Both the position numbers and the translations under genes were made by a program. Below the pieces are notes generated by a model. That model was not told the origin of the DNA. It saw only the letters and a list, made by a program, of their open reading frames with translations, and made no database searches. From positions 42,119,687 through 42,183,686 of the forward strand of contig OZ007570.1 in assembly GCA_963931925.1 (NCBI GenBank): 64,000 bases of DNA, read 5' to 3'. This document shows positions 1 through 11,350 of this stretch, in pieces. Numbering within the stretch: position 1 is the first letter of the stretch; each line of letters opens with the position of its first letter. The DNA is from Onchidella celtica (Eukaryota > Mollusca > Gastropoda > Systellommatophora > Onchidiidae).

Positions 1-460
1 TCCCGCCAGAATTGACCCAGGTCTCGAATCGCAAAGGATTCGAGGCCTAACCGATGAGTGGCATGGGTCAAAGCGGTGTGTCGGAAAAGGAGCAGGCGGA
101 CTGGTCCACCCTCAACCATCAGAATCGCATTCTCCCCCATCACAGGTCACACCCTCACGGTCAAAGAGGCGCCCACGCTATGGGGACATACAAAGTGGTT
201 CTGCTTTTTGCTAGGCCGGAAACCACACGCGGCGTGGAAGAAAAGGACAAATGAAAAGCGGGACGAAGACAAAACAAGGGAGGACAACAGCTGTCACCCA
301 CAGGCCGCCGAGATGTGGCGGTCTGTGAGGACAACCCACCATTGGTGGGGTTTTATCACTGCAGTTGTGACAGTGGGTCAGTTTCTACACTCCTCGGACG
401 TACTGGTCCACAGCGGTAGGAGTTATTGACCTCGAGCACTTTAGGTCAAATTCCGTCCAG
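1..460 (+). repeat. 3' end of a LINE, copy 1
   Basis: This stretch is related along most of its length to 5820-6290. Shared pieces include CTCGAATCGCAAAG, GGCCTAACCGAT, GACTGGTCCACC and a CAGTGGG block near the end. In one frame both copies read like the C-terminal Cys/His knuckle of a LINE ORF2 (TLTVKEA, where many LINEs have a CxxC-LTVxH motif), followed by a 3' untranslated part. The reading is broken and the left end is cut by the window edge. The LINE assignment rests on that weak knuckle; the repeat relationship itself is clear. Confidence 0.45.
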
Positions 461-1837
461 TTAGAACGGGCAAGGTTCCATGTGGTCAACTGGACTGCTG
501 GTTGTGGGTGGTTAGGTGTGAGGCAGATTGGCAAGTGATGAAAAGTATACAGGACGGACCAGGAGTAACCTAAAACTTTAAAGATAGTGTCGGATGGATT
601 AGTGTGGGGTCTAATATTAGAAAGTGTGCCTATGGACTGATGTAGAAAGACTGGAAGTTTTATCATTATGAAGGAAAATGTGTGTCTCCGAAACATTGGG
701 GGCGGGGGGGGGGGGCGCAACTTGCTCTATCTCTTCAAATAAGCGTTGAACCTGGCACTGAAAAGTATCTTCTTGTTTGTTGTAGTATCATTTCAAGTGA
801 CCCTCTGGGCCTAAGAAAAAGAAACTGCCATGTATAATTGGCTAAAGGATGGCCTTGCGTATGGAGACGCGATTATGCTCCCAATTTTATTTAGATAATA
901 TAGCTCAATTTTAACGGGGATGGGGTAAGAAAATATTCAATACTTTCTTGGTCTTCTACCAAAAGCTTTGATACTCTGCATACTTACTCTCGAAAAGACA
1001 GGCCAGGAACTGAAAGCTTCAGATGTATTATTTTTTTCATTATTCTGCGAATCATGGGTCCGGAACTCTGTACACGTTAAAAAATCTGTAAATTTCGAAT
1101 AAATTATCTCGGATCAATGTTTATAGTGACCAGTATGGTACTATCTCAATATTTTATCACAGATGTGCTTGAAAGATGCTACCAACATTTTGAATTTGCT
1201 AATTGTAACATTAATCCCCAAAGAATGTAAATTCAGAATTTGGCTATTTGAGCCTAGCGTTTGGGCGTATTGAAAATTTTATAGCTGAATTGGCTTGTCA
1301 TAAAGTTACTGATCTCGGCTCAATTTGATGCCACCTGATGCCAGTCGAGTGTTGTTTTTTTATGAGAAGCCAAAATGCTTCGCTATCATCAGTAACAATG
1401 CCTTCGTATGCACCGATACTAGGCAGTCACGGTACTGCAACACTAGCGATCCACTGATGTTCCATCTTGTGACGTCGCAATATCGATGTCGAATATCGAC
1501 GATCCTGTTTACGATACTGTTCGATCTTGGGAAATATAGAATAAGGCACACTTCTATCTGTCAGGAGGCCGGTAAACTACCTGACCAACCTGCAGCGAGA
1601 TGCTCACTGAGATCAATTAAAGACTTCTTGAGATCAGGACTTACCACCAAATTCACTAAATTTGCAAGATAGCATACCTGAGACATGCGCGAACAGAGAA
1701 CTGGGATGCCAACGGACGACCCAATCGTGGACAAGCTGCTTTGCTGAGACTGTTTATCATGGCTGATTTTGTAGGGGCAGAAAATATGGGTGGGAGGGGG
1801 GCAGAAAGGGAAGATGACTGGCCTTTTCATTTGATTG
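461..1837. other. No gene seen
   Basis: AT-rich DNA with only short chance ORFs and no protein motif. A run of 12 G lies at 704-715. Confidence 0.5.
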
Positions 1838-2036
1838 CAGCGTGATGATGCTGCCATATTTTTCGCAGAAAATCACAACAGCTACGCACACTGCAGGCTG
1901 TATTACCTGCTTTTCGTACAGGGCCACCGTACATCTTGATCTCGTTAAGAGATTTCTCTCCAGTAGACATGCTGTGCATCGTAAGTCGGTGTGCGGCATG
2001 GCAATTGGTGAAATCTTTTCATTGAAACGACCTAAA
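1838..2036 (+). pseudogene. Decayed N-half of a multicopy metazoan gene family
   Basis: With stops ignored, the + strand reads FFAENHNSYAHCRLYYL and then, about 40 residues on, VRHGN..NLFIETT. This is the FFA.xHNxYA...LYYL and IEQ.LMR-like pair I know from a large uncharacterised gene family in corals, molluscs and lancelets. The matching region of a second copy lies on the minus strand at 56470-57180. The fragment stops at a trinucleotide-tailed repeat at 2037, and the C-half of what looks like the same family continues at 2881-4150. Family recognition is from memory, the function is unknown, and the copy is clearly dead. Confidence 0.4.
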
Positions 2037-2110
2037 TAATAATAATAATAATGTATAGCATTTATATAGCGCACATCCATTTAAAATGCTCCACGCGCTT
2101 TACAGAAACA
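2037..2110. repeat. (AAT)n plus TTTATATAGCGC repeat
   Basis: Six AAT units are followed by CATTTATATAGCGC and then CCACGCGCTTTACA. A second copy is at 21725-21815 (AAT array, TTTATATAGCGC, AAAGCGCTTA). The AGCGC..GCGCT halves can pair. This motif is a common short interspersed repeat of marine invertebrates; here it separates two halves of a dead gene. Confidence 0.65.
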
Positions 2111-2880
2111 ACATGTCAACCACAGAGCAGAATGGAGCTGCCGGCGAAGCGCTCAACACACTGCACTGCTTCTTTCTCTCTCCCTGTCTCGCTCACACTC
2201 TCTCTCTCTATCTCAGAGCAAATTGTAACGCAGCCTGTTAGGCGCAGTTCACAACTCACAACAGTTCACAACTCACATCAGTTCACACAACACACAACTC
2301 AAATAATATTTGAATATTTATTAATAACAATATATATTTAATAATGAATAATAAATTCTGGCGGGGGGGGGGGGGAGGGGGGTGATATGGATAACTTTTA
2401 ATCTATTAATTTCAATTTTCAAAATGCCCCCCCCCCCCTCCAAGGCTCCAGCAGAAAACTGATAAAAACGTATCGCTGGTCAAGTTATGTAACCACATGA
2501 AACTATATAAGTGCAGGGGACAAATTTTGCAGGGGGGAGAAAAATAATTTCTTAAAGTGCATTGATCTTTTTACGTTTTTAGCTATAAATATTTTGAAGA
2601 CTATACTTTTCTTTCATAAGTAGAAAAAAAAATGAAATTTTTGCATAGAGTGTGTAGACTACTGGGCAAAAGAGAGTTGTCATCTGCACTTGTAAGAACA
2701 CATTTGTGTGATTTCACGGTAGGACCAGGGGTATAGCTTCCACTCTTGAGCTAAATATTATTGATCCTGTATTCAACTGTGCATGCGTTTCTAGCCTAAT
2801 AGAGACTTTGGTCTCATAACAAGTCACTCACTGTCGCCATCTCTCTTTGGTGAAATGATGGAAATGCAGTCTATCAGCAA
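2111..2880. other. No gene; simple-sequence patches
   Basis: A CT-rich patch (2160-2215), CACAACTCACA near-repeats (2248-2300), a run of 13 G at 2363-2375 and a run of 12 C at 2427-2438. The opposed G and C runs could pair. No coding signal seen. Confidence 0.5.
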
Positions 2881-4150
2881 GTCACTGTTGAAACAAAGCA
2901 AGATTTGTGCCGAAAATTTAACCATTGGGTTTCAGAGGCAGTCATCCTTGCCTCCTGTGGACCCATGGCACGATCAGTTTCCCCAAACAAAATGTTTGTC
3001 TTTATCACTTCTGCAGTGAAGAGGCTTATCCGCCGTGATGAGAATGCATGTGTTCTGCATGTGGTTTTTGACCAATGTTTCAAACTAAGTAGAAAATCCT
3101 GCTGCATGGTTCCCCCCAACCCCACCCAGAGAGGGCTCGGACGTCTTTTTTTTAACGCTACAACGAACCGTCGCGTCCCCAGTAGACCGATGCGCTCACC
3201 GTCACTACGTACGAAAAACAAACAAGACGGATGACTGTCAGCCAGCTGAGGTCTGTATAGTATTCAGAGGGTGCATGTATCTCTTTGTCATAGGCCCAGA
3301 CCCACAACCAATACAAATGGGACGTGGAATTCAGCACACATCTATCAATCATGAGAAAGCTGGTGTTCGTGGCATGTCACATGATTCAGGAAATCAGTGC
3401 TGGGCATCAGAACATCGAAACTCAGATGACAGAGACGTACTGCTATATCTCACATGGAATTCTGGTTATGATGGTACCTTTCATGAAGGCATTATCGCCA
3501 ATCGGTAATGTCATGTCCGTTAATACTGTTTGTCAGCTTCCCCAAAGGCACAATGCTGAGCATCCTCGCAACTCATGCTCTCACTGGGCGGGACACTGTT
3601 TCCTCGCTTGCTGTCATTGGAAACCCTACAGTTCTTAGCAAGTTAAAAATGTAATGTTCTCTGGTCTTCCAAGAGTTGGTAATACATATTAAACAGGGGA
3701 ACAAATCATAGAATCCTGCTTCACTTCATAGCTCCGCTACATCATTAGGCCCCGGGAACATTCTTGAAGAAAATGCATCTTTTCAGAACGAAAATGCAGC
3801 CAAGAGGTATGTCACACCAAAGCTGCTTGTTTTTCTACCATCTATGAACACTATCAGACACACTGTCTCGTCGTTCAGCATCAAGTGTTACCGTGGAAAG
3901 TTGCTGCTGCCTCACTTCCACCAAACTTCAACCCTCTACAGGGTGACTAGATGGGCTGTGGAGGTACAGCTGAGAGCACTAAAAAGCTTCTTAATCTGTT
4001 TAGTGCAGTTGCAAACTGAGTTGCACCACAAGCTAATTTACTGATCTGTATTCAGTTGTGCAAACGCAAAGGAGACAACCTCTATAGAAATCCTGCTTGG
4101 GCTGTAGCAGCTGAGACGAGTCCAGCTGAAGACCACTAACAACCAGTTTC
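2881..4150 (+). pseudogene. Decayed C-half of the same multicopy gene family
   Basis: Broken-frame pieces appear in the expected order for this family: VVFDQCFKLSRKS near 3065-3105 (family VVFDRY..SIK), LFVIGPDPQP at 3280-3310, INHEKAGV at 3345-3370 (family THEEADV), DDRDVLLYL at 3430-3456 (family DDTDVFVLL), and THALTGRDTVSSL at 3570-3608 (family HALTGCDTV). Several frame changes and stops separate them. In living members the acidic DDTD motif and the HALTGCD motif are the best conserved parts; their biochemical role is not known to me. Together with 1838-2036 it forms one dead copy interrupted by a short interspersed repeat. Confidence 0.5.
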
Positions 4151-4699
4151 CTGCCTCATGGCTGAATTGAATGTTACTGGTGAGATTAATCCTTGCCTTA
4201 AAATGAGAATTGTCCTGATGAAGTTACTATGGCTGAAGTAATGGCGCATTGGTGAAAAAACAGTGATGGCATGAAAGAAGATCATTTACGACCACATCTA
4301 TTGATACAGTGGTGATCAGTTTATAGGTGTCTTTGGTGACTGAACGTATCTGCATCACACCTCAGCCATTCAACAATGGCTATGTTCCAATTAGGATTAA
4401 AGAATTGGCACCAAGTGTATGTATGTCTATTTCGATAAGTTTCTATTTGTTTTTACAAAATCGATTATTTCAACTTGAAAAAAAAAACAACCCACAACTT
4501 TCGAAGTTGTTCTCATTTGTGAAGGATACCCGACCTTTTCAATAGCGGTCATCTTCGATTTCGTCACTGATTGAAAAATTTCAAAGAGGCTCAAATTTTC
4601 ACGGATGGCATCGATCGGATCTGGAATCAGAATCTAATTTTCATTGAAAATCACCGGGAAACGTTCTATATAGGCTACACCTAACAGGGTATACGTAGG
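4151..4699. other. No gene seen
   Basis: No ORF with a recognisable motif and no clear repeat. The sequence TCGAAGTTGTTC..AAGGATACCC at 4500-4530 is unremarkable. Confidence 0.4.
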
Positions 4700-5690
4700 T
4701 CAGGCTGGGACTGATAGTTTGTTGAAGGTTGTTGAAGGACTAAAAGGCGCTTCTCCATGCGAGGGGTAGACGAGGCGTAGTAGAGGAGCTGTCCAGATGG
4801 GATGTGTGCGTTGAAGAAATAAGAACGGAAGTTGTTCGATGGGATCTGTAAGTTCAGGCGGTGGAAGGCATATAGAGGAGAGAGTGAGAGGTTTGCCGGC
4901 TGTGAGCCTTAACAACTGCAGCTTGAAAGGTAGTTAGTTAATTGGATAGGTTTGTTGAGCATTCTCTGATTCATTAAGTTAGAGGTTCCAAGGCTTAGCC
5001 CGTCGGTACCTCGAGCATGGCAGTGGTAGGCTGCGTTGTTTCTGATTGTGACTGGGGTGTTTGGATTCTTGGAGGCAGACTGCCGCAGGCCGATGTATGG
5101 ACATCAGCTACTGTAGTTCTGGTAGGTTGCCCGCAGGCTTCTGCAGTTCCATTGAATTAGTGAAATTGAACTTGACATGTTGTTTTTCTGGTGTTTGGTG
5201 GGCGTCATTCCGGCCTTCGGACCACCCTCGTCTTCTAGGTCTGCCAAGGGTGCAAACTTATTTGAGGTTCCTACTGCTTAGGAACTATTGTTGCCTCATT
5301 TTCTCCGTCTAATTCACGGGTGGGAATTACGCACGAGAACTGTTCAGGGTTATGTGGGGCTGAACAGTGACTGGCACACCGTTGAACAAGGTTTGTGTTA
5401 GCAGGTTCAGTGAGTGCTGTTTCTTGACGCACTCCACCAGCATTTCGCCAGTTTCCATTCCATTAACCGATTTTGGTTCTCCAACTGTGGTTTTTTACCA
5501 TTTCGTAGAGATAACAAATTCGCTCAACTTAGCTAGTTTTATCTCAAGGTTTTGGCTGCTCATCACCAAGAAAGGTGGCCAAGCCTGCCCTATGTCAACA
5601 ATGTTCAGATTCAGCATTGCAACGTGTCTTTTGCGAAGGCTGGAGGGTTCAGCCGGTTCCCAAGGGTCAAGGGTTTTGTTTGTTTCCGCG
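4700..5690 (-). mobile_element. Broken jockey/I-group LINE: ORF1 end and ORF2 endonuclease start
   Basis: Read on the minus strand, 5690-5330 gives pieces typical of the ORF1 of jockey-group LINEs: GEPKSVNGMETGEMLVE, then KKQHSLNLL, then GVPVTVQPHITLNSSR. From about 5180 the start of an apurinic-type endonuclease follows: SISLIQWNCRSLRATYQ, then HRPAAVCLQESK, and further on SSICLPPPELTDPIEQLP at 4830-4900, where intact relatives have S.YLPP...L..LI.QLP before GDFNAHNP. The catalytic GDFNAH segment and everything after it (reverse transcriptase) are missing, and the frames are broken. LINE integration by target-primed reverse transcription is the known role. Confident as a LINE; the exact clade is less sure. 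Confidence 0.75.
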
Positions 5691-5819
5691 TGTCACTGGG
5701 ATAGTTCTTCATTTCTGGGGTTCCCCATCCGCCACGGAATTCAGCAAGGAGACACACTATGCTCCGATAGCCAGAGCTCTTGTGCCAGGGCTACTCCAGA
5801 GATATGCTCCTCACAGATG

Positions 5820-6290
5820 TTAACCTGCCAGGATTGTCTTGGCTCTCGAATCGCAAAGAATTCCTGGCCTAACCGATTGGATGGCTTTTGGGTCATAGCA
5901 CCCCCCCCCCCCGCCCACGTCTTAGGGGAAGGATGGGTGGATGTGGCTTGTTGGTGGAGGGCAGTCCTCAGACTGGTCCACCGGAACCACCAGAATTCCC
6001 CCATTACAGGTGGCACCTCACGGCCAATAAGGTGTTCACCCTGTGGGGAATGCGGAGATGGTCCCATCGTTGCTAGGTAAAGAACCACTTGGCGTTAAAT
6101 GGATAGACAAAGGAGTAGTCGGATAGAAGACAAAAGCAAGGAATGACAATTGACAATGGGTGTCACCCAGGTGCTCTCGAGAACTGGCAATCTCTGGGCT
6201 ACAGCACACCTTCGGTGGAGTTTCACCACATGCAGGTGTGGGCAGTGGGCGTGTTTAACCCGTGCGATGGTGATCGGGTTACATATGACC
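5820..6290 (+). repeat. 3' end of a LINE, copy 2
   Basis: Second copy of the repeat at 1-460, with the same GGCCTAACCGATT block, GACTGGTCCACC block, knuckle-like region (HYRWHLTANKVFTLW) and following untranslated part. It carries a run of 12 C (5901-5912) absent from copy 1. It abuts the minus-strand LINE relic, so the reading frame running across 5367-6080 is a chance join of two repeats. Confidence 0.45.
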
Positions 6291-6655
6291 CGACCCAATT
6301 TTAAACAGCTGCCATTTTGCATTATTATAATGCAGTTAGAGTTCTGGAATTGTTTCCCTTTTTCCTAAGATTCATTTATGCAAATTGTATGCCAAGTATC
6401 AAATAAAAATATACACACAAAGTCGCTTGACCAGCGGGTTCTGACCATGCCCCCCTTAAATAGTGATCGGGTCCTATGTGACCCGATAACTATAAAGAGA
6501 GGATGGTGATCGGGTCTTATACGATCACGAATCCCTCTTTAAAGTCGTCGGGTCGTATAAGAACCAATCACCATCCTCTGTTTACAGTTATCGACCGATT
6601 AGTATAAAGAAGGATTCGTGATCAGGTCTTATAGTTAAACGACCCGAATATCGCA
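6255..6655. repeat. Nested palindromes built on TGATCGGGTC
   Basis: The block ATGGTGATCGGGT(C/T) occurs at 6265, 6466 and 6503, with opposite-strand versions in between. Arms 6486-6525 and 6552-6591 are inverted copies (GATAACTATAAAGAGAGGAT against ATCCTCTGTTTACAGTTATC). A second overlapping pair is 6520-6560 against 6600-6650. The DNA could fold into either of two cruciforms. No coding sequence; possibly a foldback/MITE end. Confidence 0.6.
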
Positions 6656-7024
6656 AAATGTAGACATGGCCATAGTCTCATGAATGTTTACATGAGAACA
6701 GTAGAGGTCAACACCAACAAGTTATTATTTCTATATTTTCTTTTTCTTTTGAAATTTTGCGCCCCTAGGAATTTTGCCCCCGGGGCAAACCCCCTTGTGG
6801 CACCCCTTATGCGTCGCCACTGTACAAAACATAATGGAAATTATTTTTTAAATCTAGAATATTATTACGTGTAGTTACTTAAGCTCAGCCTATGGACTTG
6901 AAATCAATAGGAGACGCCTCTCCTGATGTTCACTGACGTCTTGAACTCGTTTTTAAGAAAAGAGGACAGAGATTACTTGTAAACTGGTGGGATCAAATAC
7001 TGGCTGTACTTTATGGCTTACGGA
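6656..7024. other. No gene; possible transposon end
   Basis: At 6755-6822 the minus strand begins CAGTGGCGACGCATAAGGGG and contains an inner palindrome CCCCGGGG. CAGTGGCG is a frequent start of hAT-type terminal repeats, but no partner end was found, so this is only a hint. Confidence 0.25.
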
Positions 7025-7165
7025 ATAGATAGCCAGACAGATAAATAGATAGATACTCAAATGGATGGGTAGGCAGGCAAGCAGGCAGGTAGGCAGGCAG
7101 GAAGACAGACAAACAGACAGACAGACGGACAGACAGACAGACAGATAGATAGATAGATAGGTATC
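7025..7165. repeat. GACA/GGCA/GATA tetranucleotide tract
   Basis: Mixed tetranucleotide microsatellite running from GATA through GGCA and GACA back to GATA. Short ORFs reading SVCPSVCLF on the other strand are products of the repeat. Confidence 0.9.
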
Positions 7166-7214
7166 AAGAAGCGAGAGAGAGAGTTGGGATTTGCTGTCGG
7201 CTGTCTGACATAGA

Positions 7215-7920
7215 GAGCCCCCCCCCCCCCCCCAGACACACTAATGCTGGACAGAGACTCTGGATGTAATTATCGGGTCGGGAGGAATTTCGATCGTGGA
7301 AGATAATAATAACGAAATGGATCACAATAATAATCCTCGACAATGTAGATGGACTAGTGGTGCCTAGTATGAGGAAAAAAGAGCCTGATCATGTAAAGGG
7401 AACAAACATAATTACTGACTGCGTGTTGTGTAGGGACAGACTCCAATGATCGAGAAGCCGCTCTGTAACAAGTAAAACTGACGGGGTCATCTCTCCACTC
7501 CCCCCCCCCCCCCCGGCCCGTCCAAACCGTAACCAGATGCTCATATAACATCCCCCCCCCCCACTATCTTAACCTTCTCAATCTATCTATGCATTTCTCT
7601 ATCTCTCTCTCTCTCAATCTATATTCTCTCTCTCTCTCTCTCTCTCATAGATTGACTATGTATTTATTTCTCTCTCCTTTCAATATTCTATGGTATCTCT
7701 TTCTCTCTCTCTCTCTCCTTCCAATCTTCTATGTATGTGTGTATATATATCTCTCTCTCTCCTTCTGTGTGTGTGTGTGTGTGTCTGTCTCTCTGATGGC
7801 ACACGACCGAACACTGGATTCGGTGCTTTTTGTTCGTGGAATGTACACAATATGTAGAATATCTAATATAGAACACACGCGCGCGCGCACACACACACAC
7901 ACACACAGAGTAACGGTATG
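7215..7920. repeat. Low-complexity block: poly-C, CT and GT/CA repeats
   Basis: Runs of 16 C (7218-7233), 15 C (7500-7514) and 11 C (7552-7562) are followed by CT-rich DNA (7590-7800) with (GT)n at 7767-7785 and (CA)n/(CG)n at 7873-7906. The (GT)n and (CA)n parts are mutually complementary. No gene. Confidence 0.85.
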
Positions 7921-8074
7921 TATGCGAAGACACAGGTTCATTTAACTAACGTACAGATCTAAAACACATGCAGTCTAGCAAGAATCTACCTCATATTCAT
8001 AACAATTAGGTACATGCAGGTAAACGAGCAAAGTTGAGACATACAAAAATCGACAAGATATATGGATAGCGGAT

Positions 8075-8260
8075 GGGAATGAATGGATCGATGGGTGGGT
8101 AGGTGGTTGAATGGATGGGAGGATAGGTGGATGGATGAGTAGACGGATGGATGAGTGAGTGGGTGGATGAATGAGTGGGTGAATGAATGGATGGTTGGAT
8201 GGATGATTGAGTGGGTAAGTGAGTCGATGGATGGATAGATGGGTCGATGGATGATGTGTC
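8075..8260. repeat. Degenerate GGAT/GAGT minisatellite
   Basis: Roughly 180 bp of 4-bp units (GGAT, GGGT, GAGT, GAAT). The reverse strand reads as repeated PSIH/THSFIHP peptides, which is repeat shadow and not a gene. Confidence 0.85.
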
Positions 8261-10074
8261 TACAATAGCAGGACCCTGGGGGACATGTGTGGAATGTTCC
8301 TGAAGACTCAACAGTCAAACAGATAGACAATTTGTAATATAGAAAAACACAATTAATATAATAAACACTTTGGGAGGAGTTCCTCGACTCATACGATAAA
8401 GATATTTCAAGGACGCGACTTTAGAACCCACGCAGGGGGTCACACGGGGACTCTGCTCTTCCCCCCCCCCGCCCCCATGCGAGTTAGTCCTCTGGATGAA
8501 TGTTTTTATATGCCCATTGCGAATGACGTCACAGGGTGCTTTTGTTTTGTTCTGCCGACACCCAAGATGGCAGGTGAATTAGCTGATGAGTGTAACTTCG
8601 AGATATGTCTAAGCGGTTAAATTGCTGCTGATGGCATTGTAGTTGATTGTTATGACAGGGTGGAAAGGATGAATCCAAACTGGTCAGATTCCCTACCAAC
8701 CGCGTAAACAAGTGAAAGGAAGTGAAAGAATTGACCGAACGACTCCCATGTGCATGTACACACATGTCAATGTTTACTGTAGTAAACTACTTTTAGCTCA
8801 CCGCCGATTGGTTCGCGACGCCTGAAGTGCTTGCAGTGCTAACGAATCAAAATCAATACCACAATCGCCATGGTGATGCGTCGGTCCTTACCTCAAAGAT
8901 GGCGGATATGCGCAATGGGCCCTTAGTAAATGCGCTGCTCATCCATTAGCAGTTAGAACATGAAATATGTGCCTGACTAAGTTGTGTAATTCAAATGGTA
9001 CTCCTTCCACAAGTTTAAAATAATAAATCTTACCTTTAGTAGTCCATCACCTTCAAATAATCCACAGTGGGACAATTCAGTAATCCACAAAACGTATTTC
9101 AAAAACACAAAACACAATAGACACACTCGGCTATAACTTTTCATCCGCAGAAATGAAATCACAATATTTTCACCACAAAACGTTTACATCCAACCTGAAA
9201 TATTTCTTCACAATTTCTTCACGAAATGAGAAAAGCACTTCCAAACTCTGGATCCAAATCATTATCTTCATAATTTTGTCATGATCTGAGGAAAGCATTT
9301 CCAAACATTAGAACTGAATCAAAATTATTTTTAAATGACCCTCATTTGTAATGGCGACATTTAGAAATCAAAATCGTTGTAAAAACGAAGGCGTGTGGAA
9401 TTTTTTTGAAAAGTGAAAATCGCTCACAACAAACACGCCCCCCGCCCTGTCCCCTTCCTGACCATCATTTAACGAGCGTACGGCCATGAGAATAGTGGAC
9501 GTCCATGACATAGCTTTGAAAAATTGAAAGGCTTAGAATCAGAATGGGTGATACCCCACCCTCCCTCATTTTTTAAGGCGGTCAGAATTACATGGGATCC
9601 AAGTGCCAGTGCACTAACAAAAAAATCTTGTAATTCTAACCCCTTTATTTGTATTATTCCAAAATATTATTGCATAGGCTGCATGTATTTGACTATTTCT
9701 ATATCTCTGACTATATACAAACAGAATAGTTTGACTGATAAGTGATATGTAGCATGTATCTCTCCTCCCCCACCCCATCCCCCCACCCCCTTTTTTTTCC
9801 TACCTTGTCTGAATTCATGACACGAGTTAGAGTTGGAGGCGCATTGAGTCATTCTCCATCCCATCCCAGTCCACGGGTACCGGAAAACTGAGCCGGATTT
9901 TTAATCCTATTGTTCAAAACTTCAAAGGTAGCTCGTAAAAGCTGTTGGAAGACTGAGCCGGTTTTTGGCATATCGATACTTCATTTTTCTAACGACCAGT
10001 CAACCTCTTCCGTTCACCACTTATCGAGACTGTTTCTTTGCTTTTTTTTCTGGTGAATTTGATAAGAATTAAAT
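8261..10074. other. No gene seen
   Basis: Only chance ORFs. A run of 10 C lies at 8461-8470. Two short direct repeats, GAAAACTGAGCCGG and GAAGACTGAGCCGG, lie near 9882 and 9948. Confidence 0.45.
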
Positions 10075-10660
10075 GCATGTAATTATACCCCCTACTTTTT
10101 TTTTTTAAAAACAAGTCAAGACCACAGTTTATTTCAGCCTGTTCTTTATCATTGTCATCAGATATCATATTAATACATACATGGACACATTCTTGACACC
10201 TATAAATTATAATACAATTTATTTCAGCCTTAGTTTAAATTGGTGTACATACATACATTCTTCACTCCTGTAAATCATGATACATTTTAGAGGAAACAAA
10301 CATGCATTAAAATGCACCGATATACAAAAGGGTTGAGTATCCATTCAAACTGATATGATTAGACTTTAGCATTGATTTCACTCACATCTGTTGATATTAT
10401 TATTATTATTATTATTATTATTTGATAATTGGTTGGCCATGAGTAAATCATGCCTTGTATTTTTTGTTACGATGATGCAAAAGAGAAAAGACCTGAAAAG
10501 AACACACAATCCATAGAAAGAAAAAACAACAACACGATAATAACCCAACTGACAGTGACAGATGGTTCAATTCCATCATCCTGCAGACATGAAATACTTC
10601 ACATAAAACTAAATAGGCACTAAACATTTTCGCCTGATGAACTCCACTTGTCCAGATCCA
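10075..10660 (-). repeat. Dispersed repeat R600, copy A (inverted)
   Basis: This is the reverse of 12020-12640: the complement of TATACCCCCTAC, CAAGTCAAGACCACAGTTTA, CAGATATCATATTAAT, CAAACATGCATTAA and the GATGGTTCAATTCCATCATCC block all recur there in reverse order. The outer end (TATACCCCCTAC) matches the point where copies B and C meet the foldback element. No protein is encoded. Probably a non-autonomous element. Confidence 0.75.
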
Positions 10661-10734
10661 CTTGCAAATACACAAAAAGTCTCTAAAATAACGTCATTTT
10701 TATGAGTCTGTTAATTATTTCATCCAATGCGACT

Positions 10735-11066
10735 AAGTGTATGTCAGTGCCAAACAGACAATCCAGTGCAAGTTTTACTCATGGACAACCAGCTACAAAA
10801 ATAACTACAACATGACAATGAACGTGAATGAAATGAGGGTTAAAGTTGAATCATATCATCAGTTTGAATGGATATTCAACCCATAGTATATCAATACATA
10901 TTAATGCATGTTTGTTCCTTTGAATTGTATTATGATTTACGGAAGTCAAGAATGTATATGTATGTATGTATAATTACTATTATGATGCCCAATGACAGTG
11001 ATAAAAAAAACAATTAAATCAAGACTGAAATAAACTGTGGTCTTTATTTGTATATTGTATAAAAAT
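10735..11066 (+). repeat. Dispersed repeat R600, copy B (partial)
   Basis: Direct copy of the right half of 12020-12640: AGTGTATGTCAGTGCCAAAC, CAGTTTGAATGGATATTCAA, ATTAATGCATGTTTGTTCC, GACTGAAATAAACTGTGGTC. It ends at the start of the foldback element at 11067. Confidence 0.75.
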
Positions 11067-11350
11067 AGGGGGTATAATCTGGACTGGTGGAATATAGTAT
11101 GGCCTAGCCTAAAGTATACCCGTGGGTATATACTGGCTTAGCCCAGAATATACCCAGGGACATAAAATAGGCGAGGTTCCTTTAACCCCTGGTGTAGTCT
11201 GGCGGGGAGATAATCTGGCCTGCTACACTGGGGTTAAAGTGGCTTAGTCTTTTTTGTACCCCAGGTTTATTCTGGGCTAGGCCAGTTTATACACGAGGTA
11301 TACTTTGGGCAAGGCCAAACTATATTCCACCAGTCCAGGTTATACTCCCA
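11067..11350. repeat. Foldback (MITE-like) element with long inverted arms
   Basis: The left arm 11067-11170 begins GGGGTATAATCTGGACTGG and contains TGGCCTAGCC..AAGTATACCC. The right arm 11262-11350 is its reverse complement with scattered mismatches. The middle carries GGTGTAGTCTGGCGGGG..TGCTACACTGGGG, itself partly inverted. A half copy lies at 12641-12766 and a short piece at 56222-56272. No ORF. Non-autonomous DNA transposon by structure. Confidence 0.75.

Noticed and set aside
5367-6080. 237-codon plus-strand ORF
   Set aside because: It crosses the antisense of a LINE ORF1 relic and the separate LINE 3' repeat with a poly-C run; no motif of its own.
7589-7945. 118-codon ORF rich in Ser/Leu and several partners on the other strand
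   Set aside because: Products of CT, GT and CA microsatellites.
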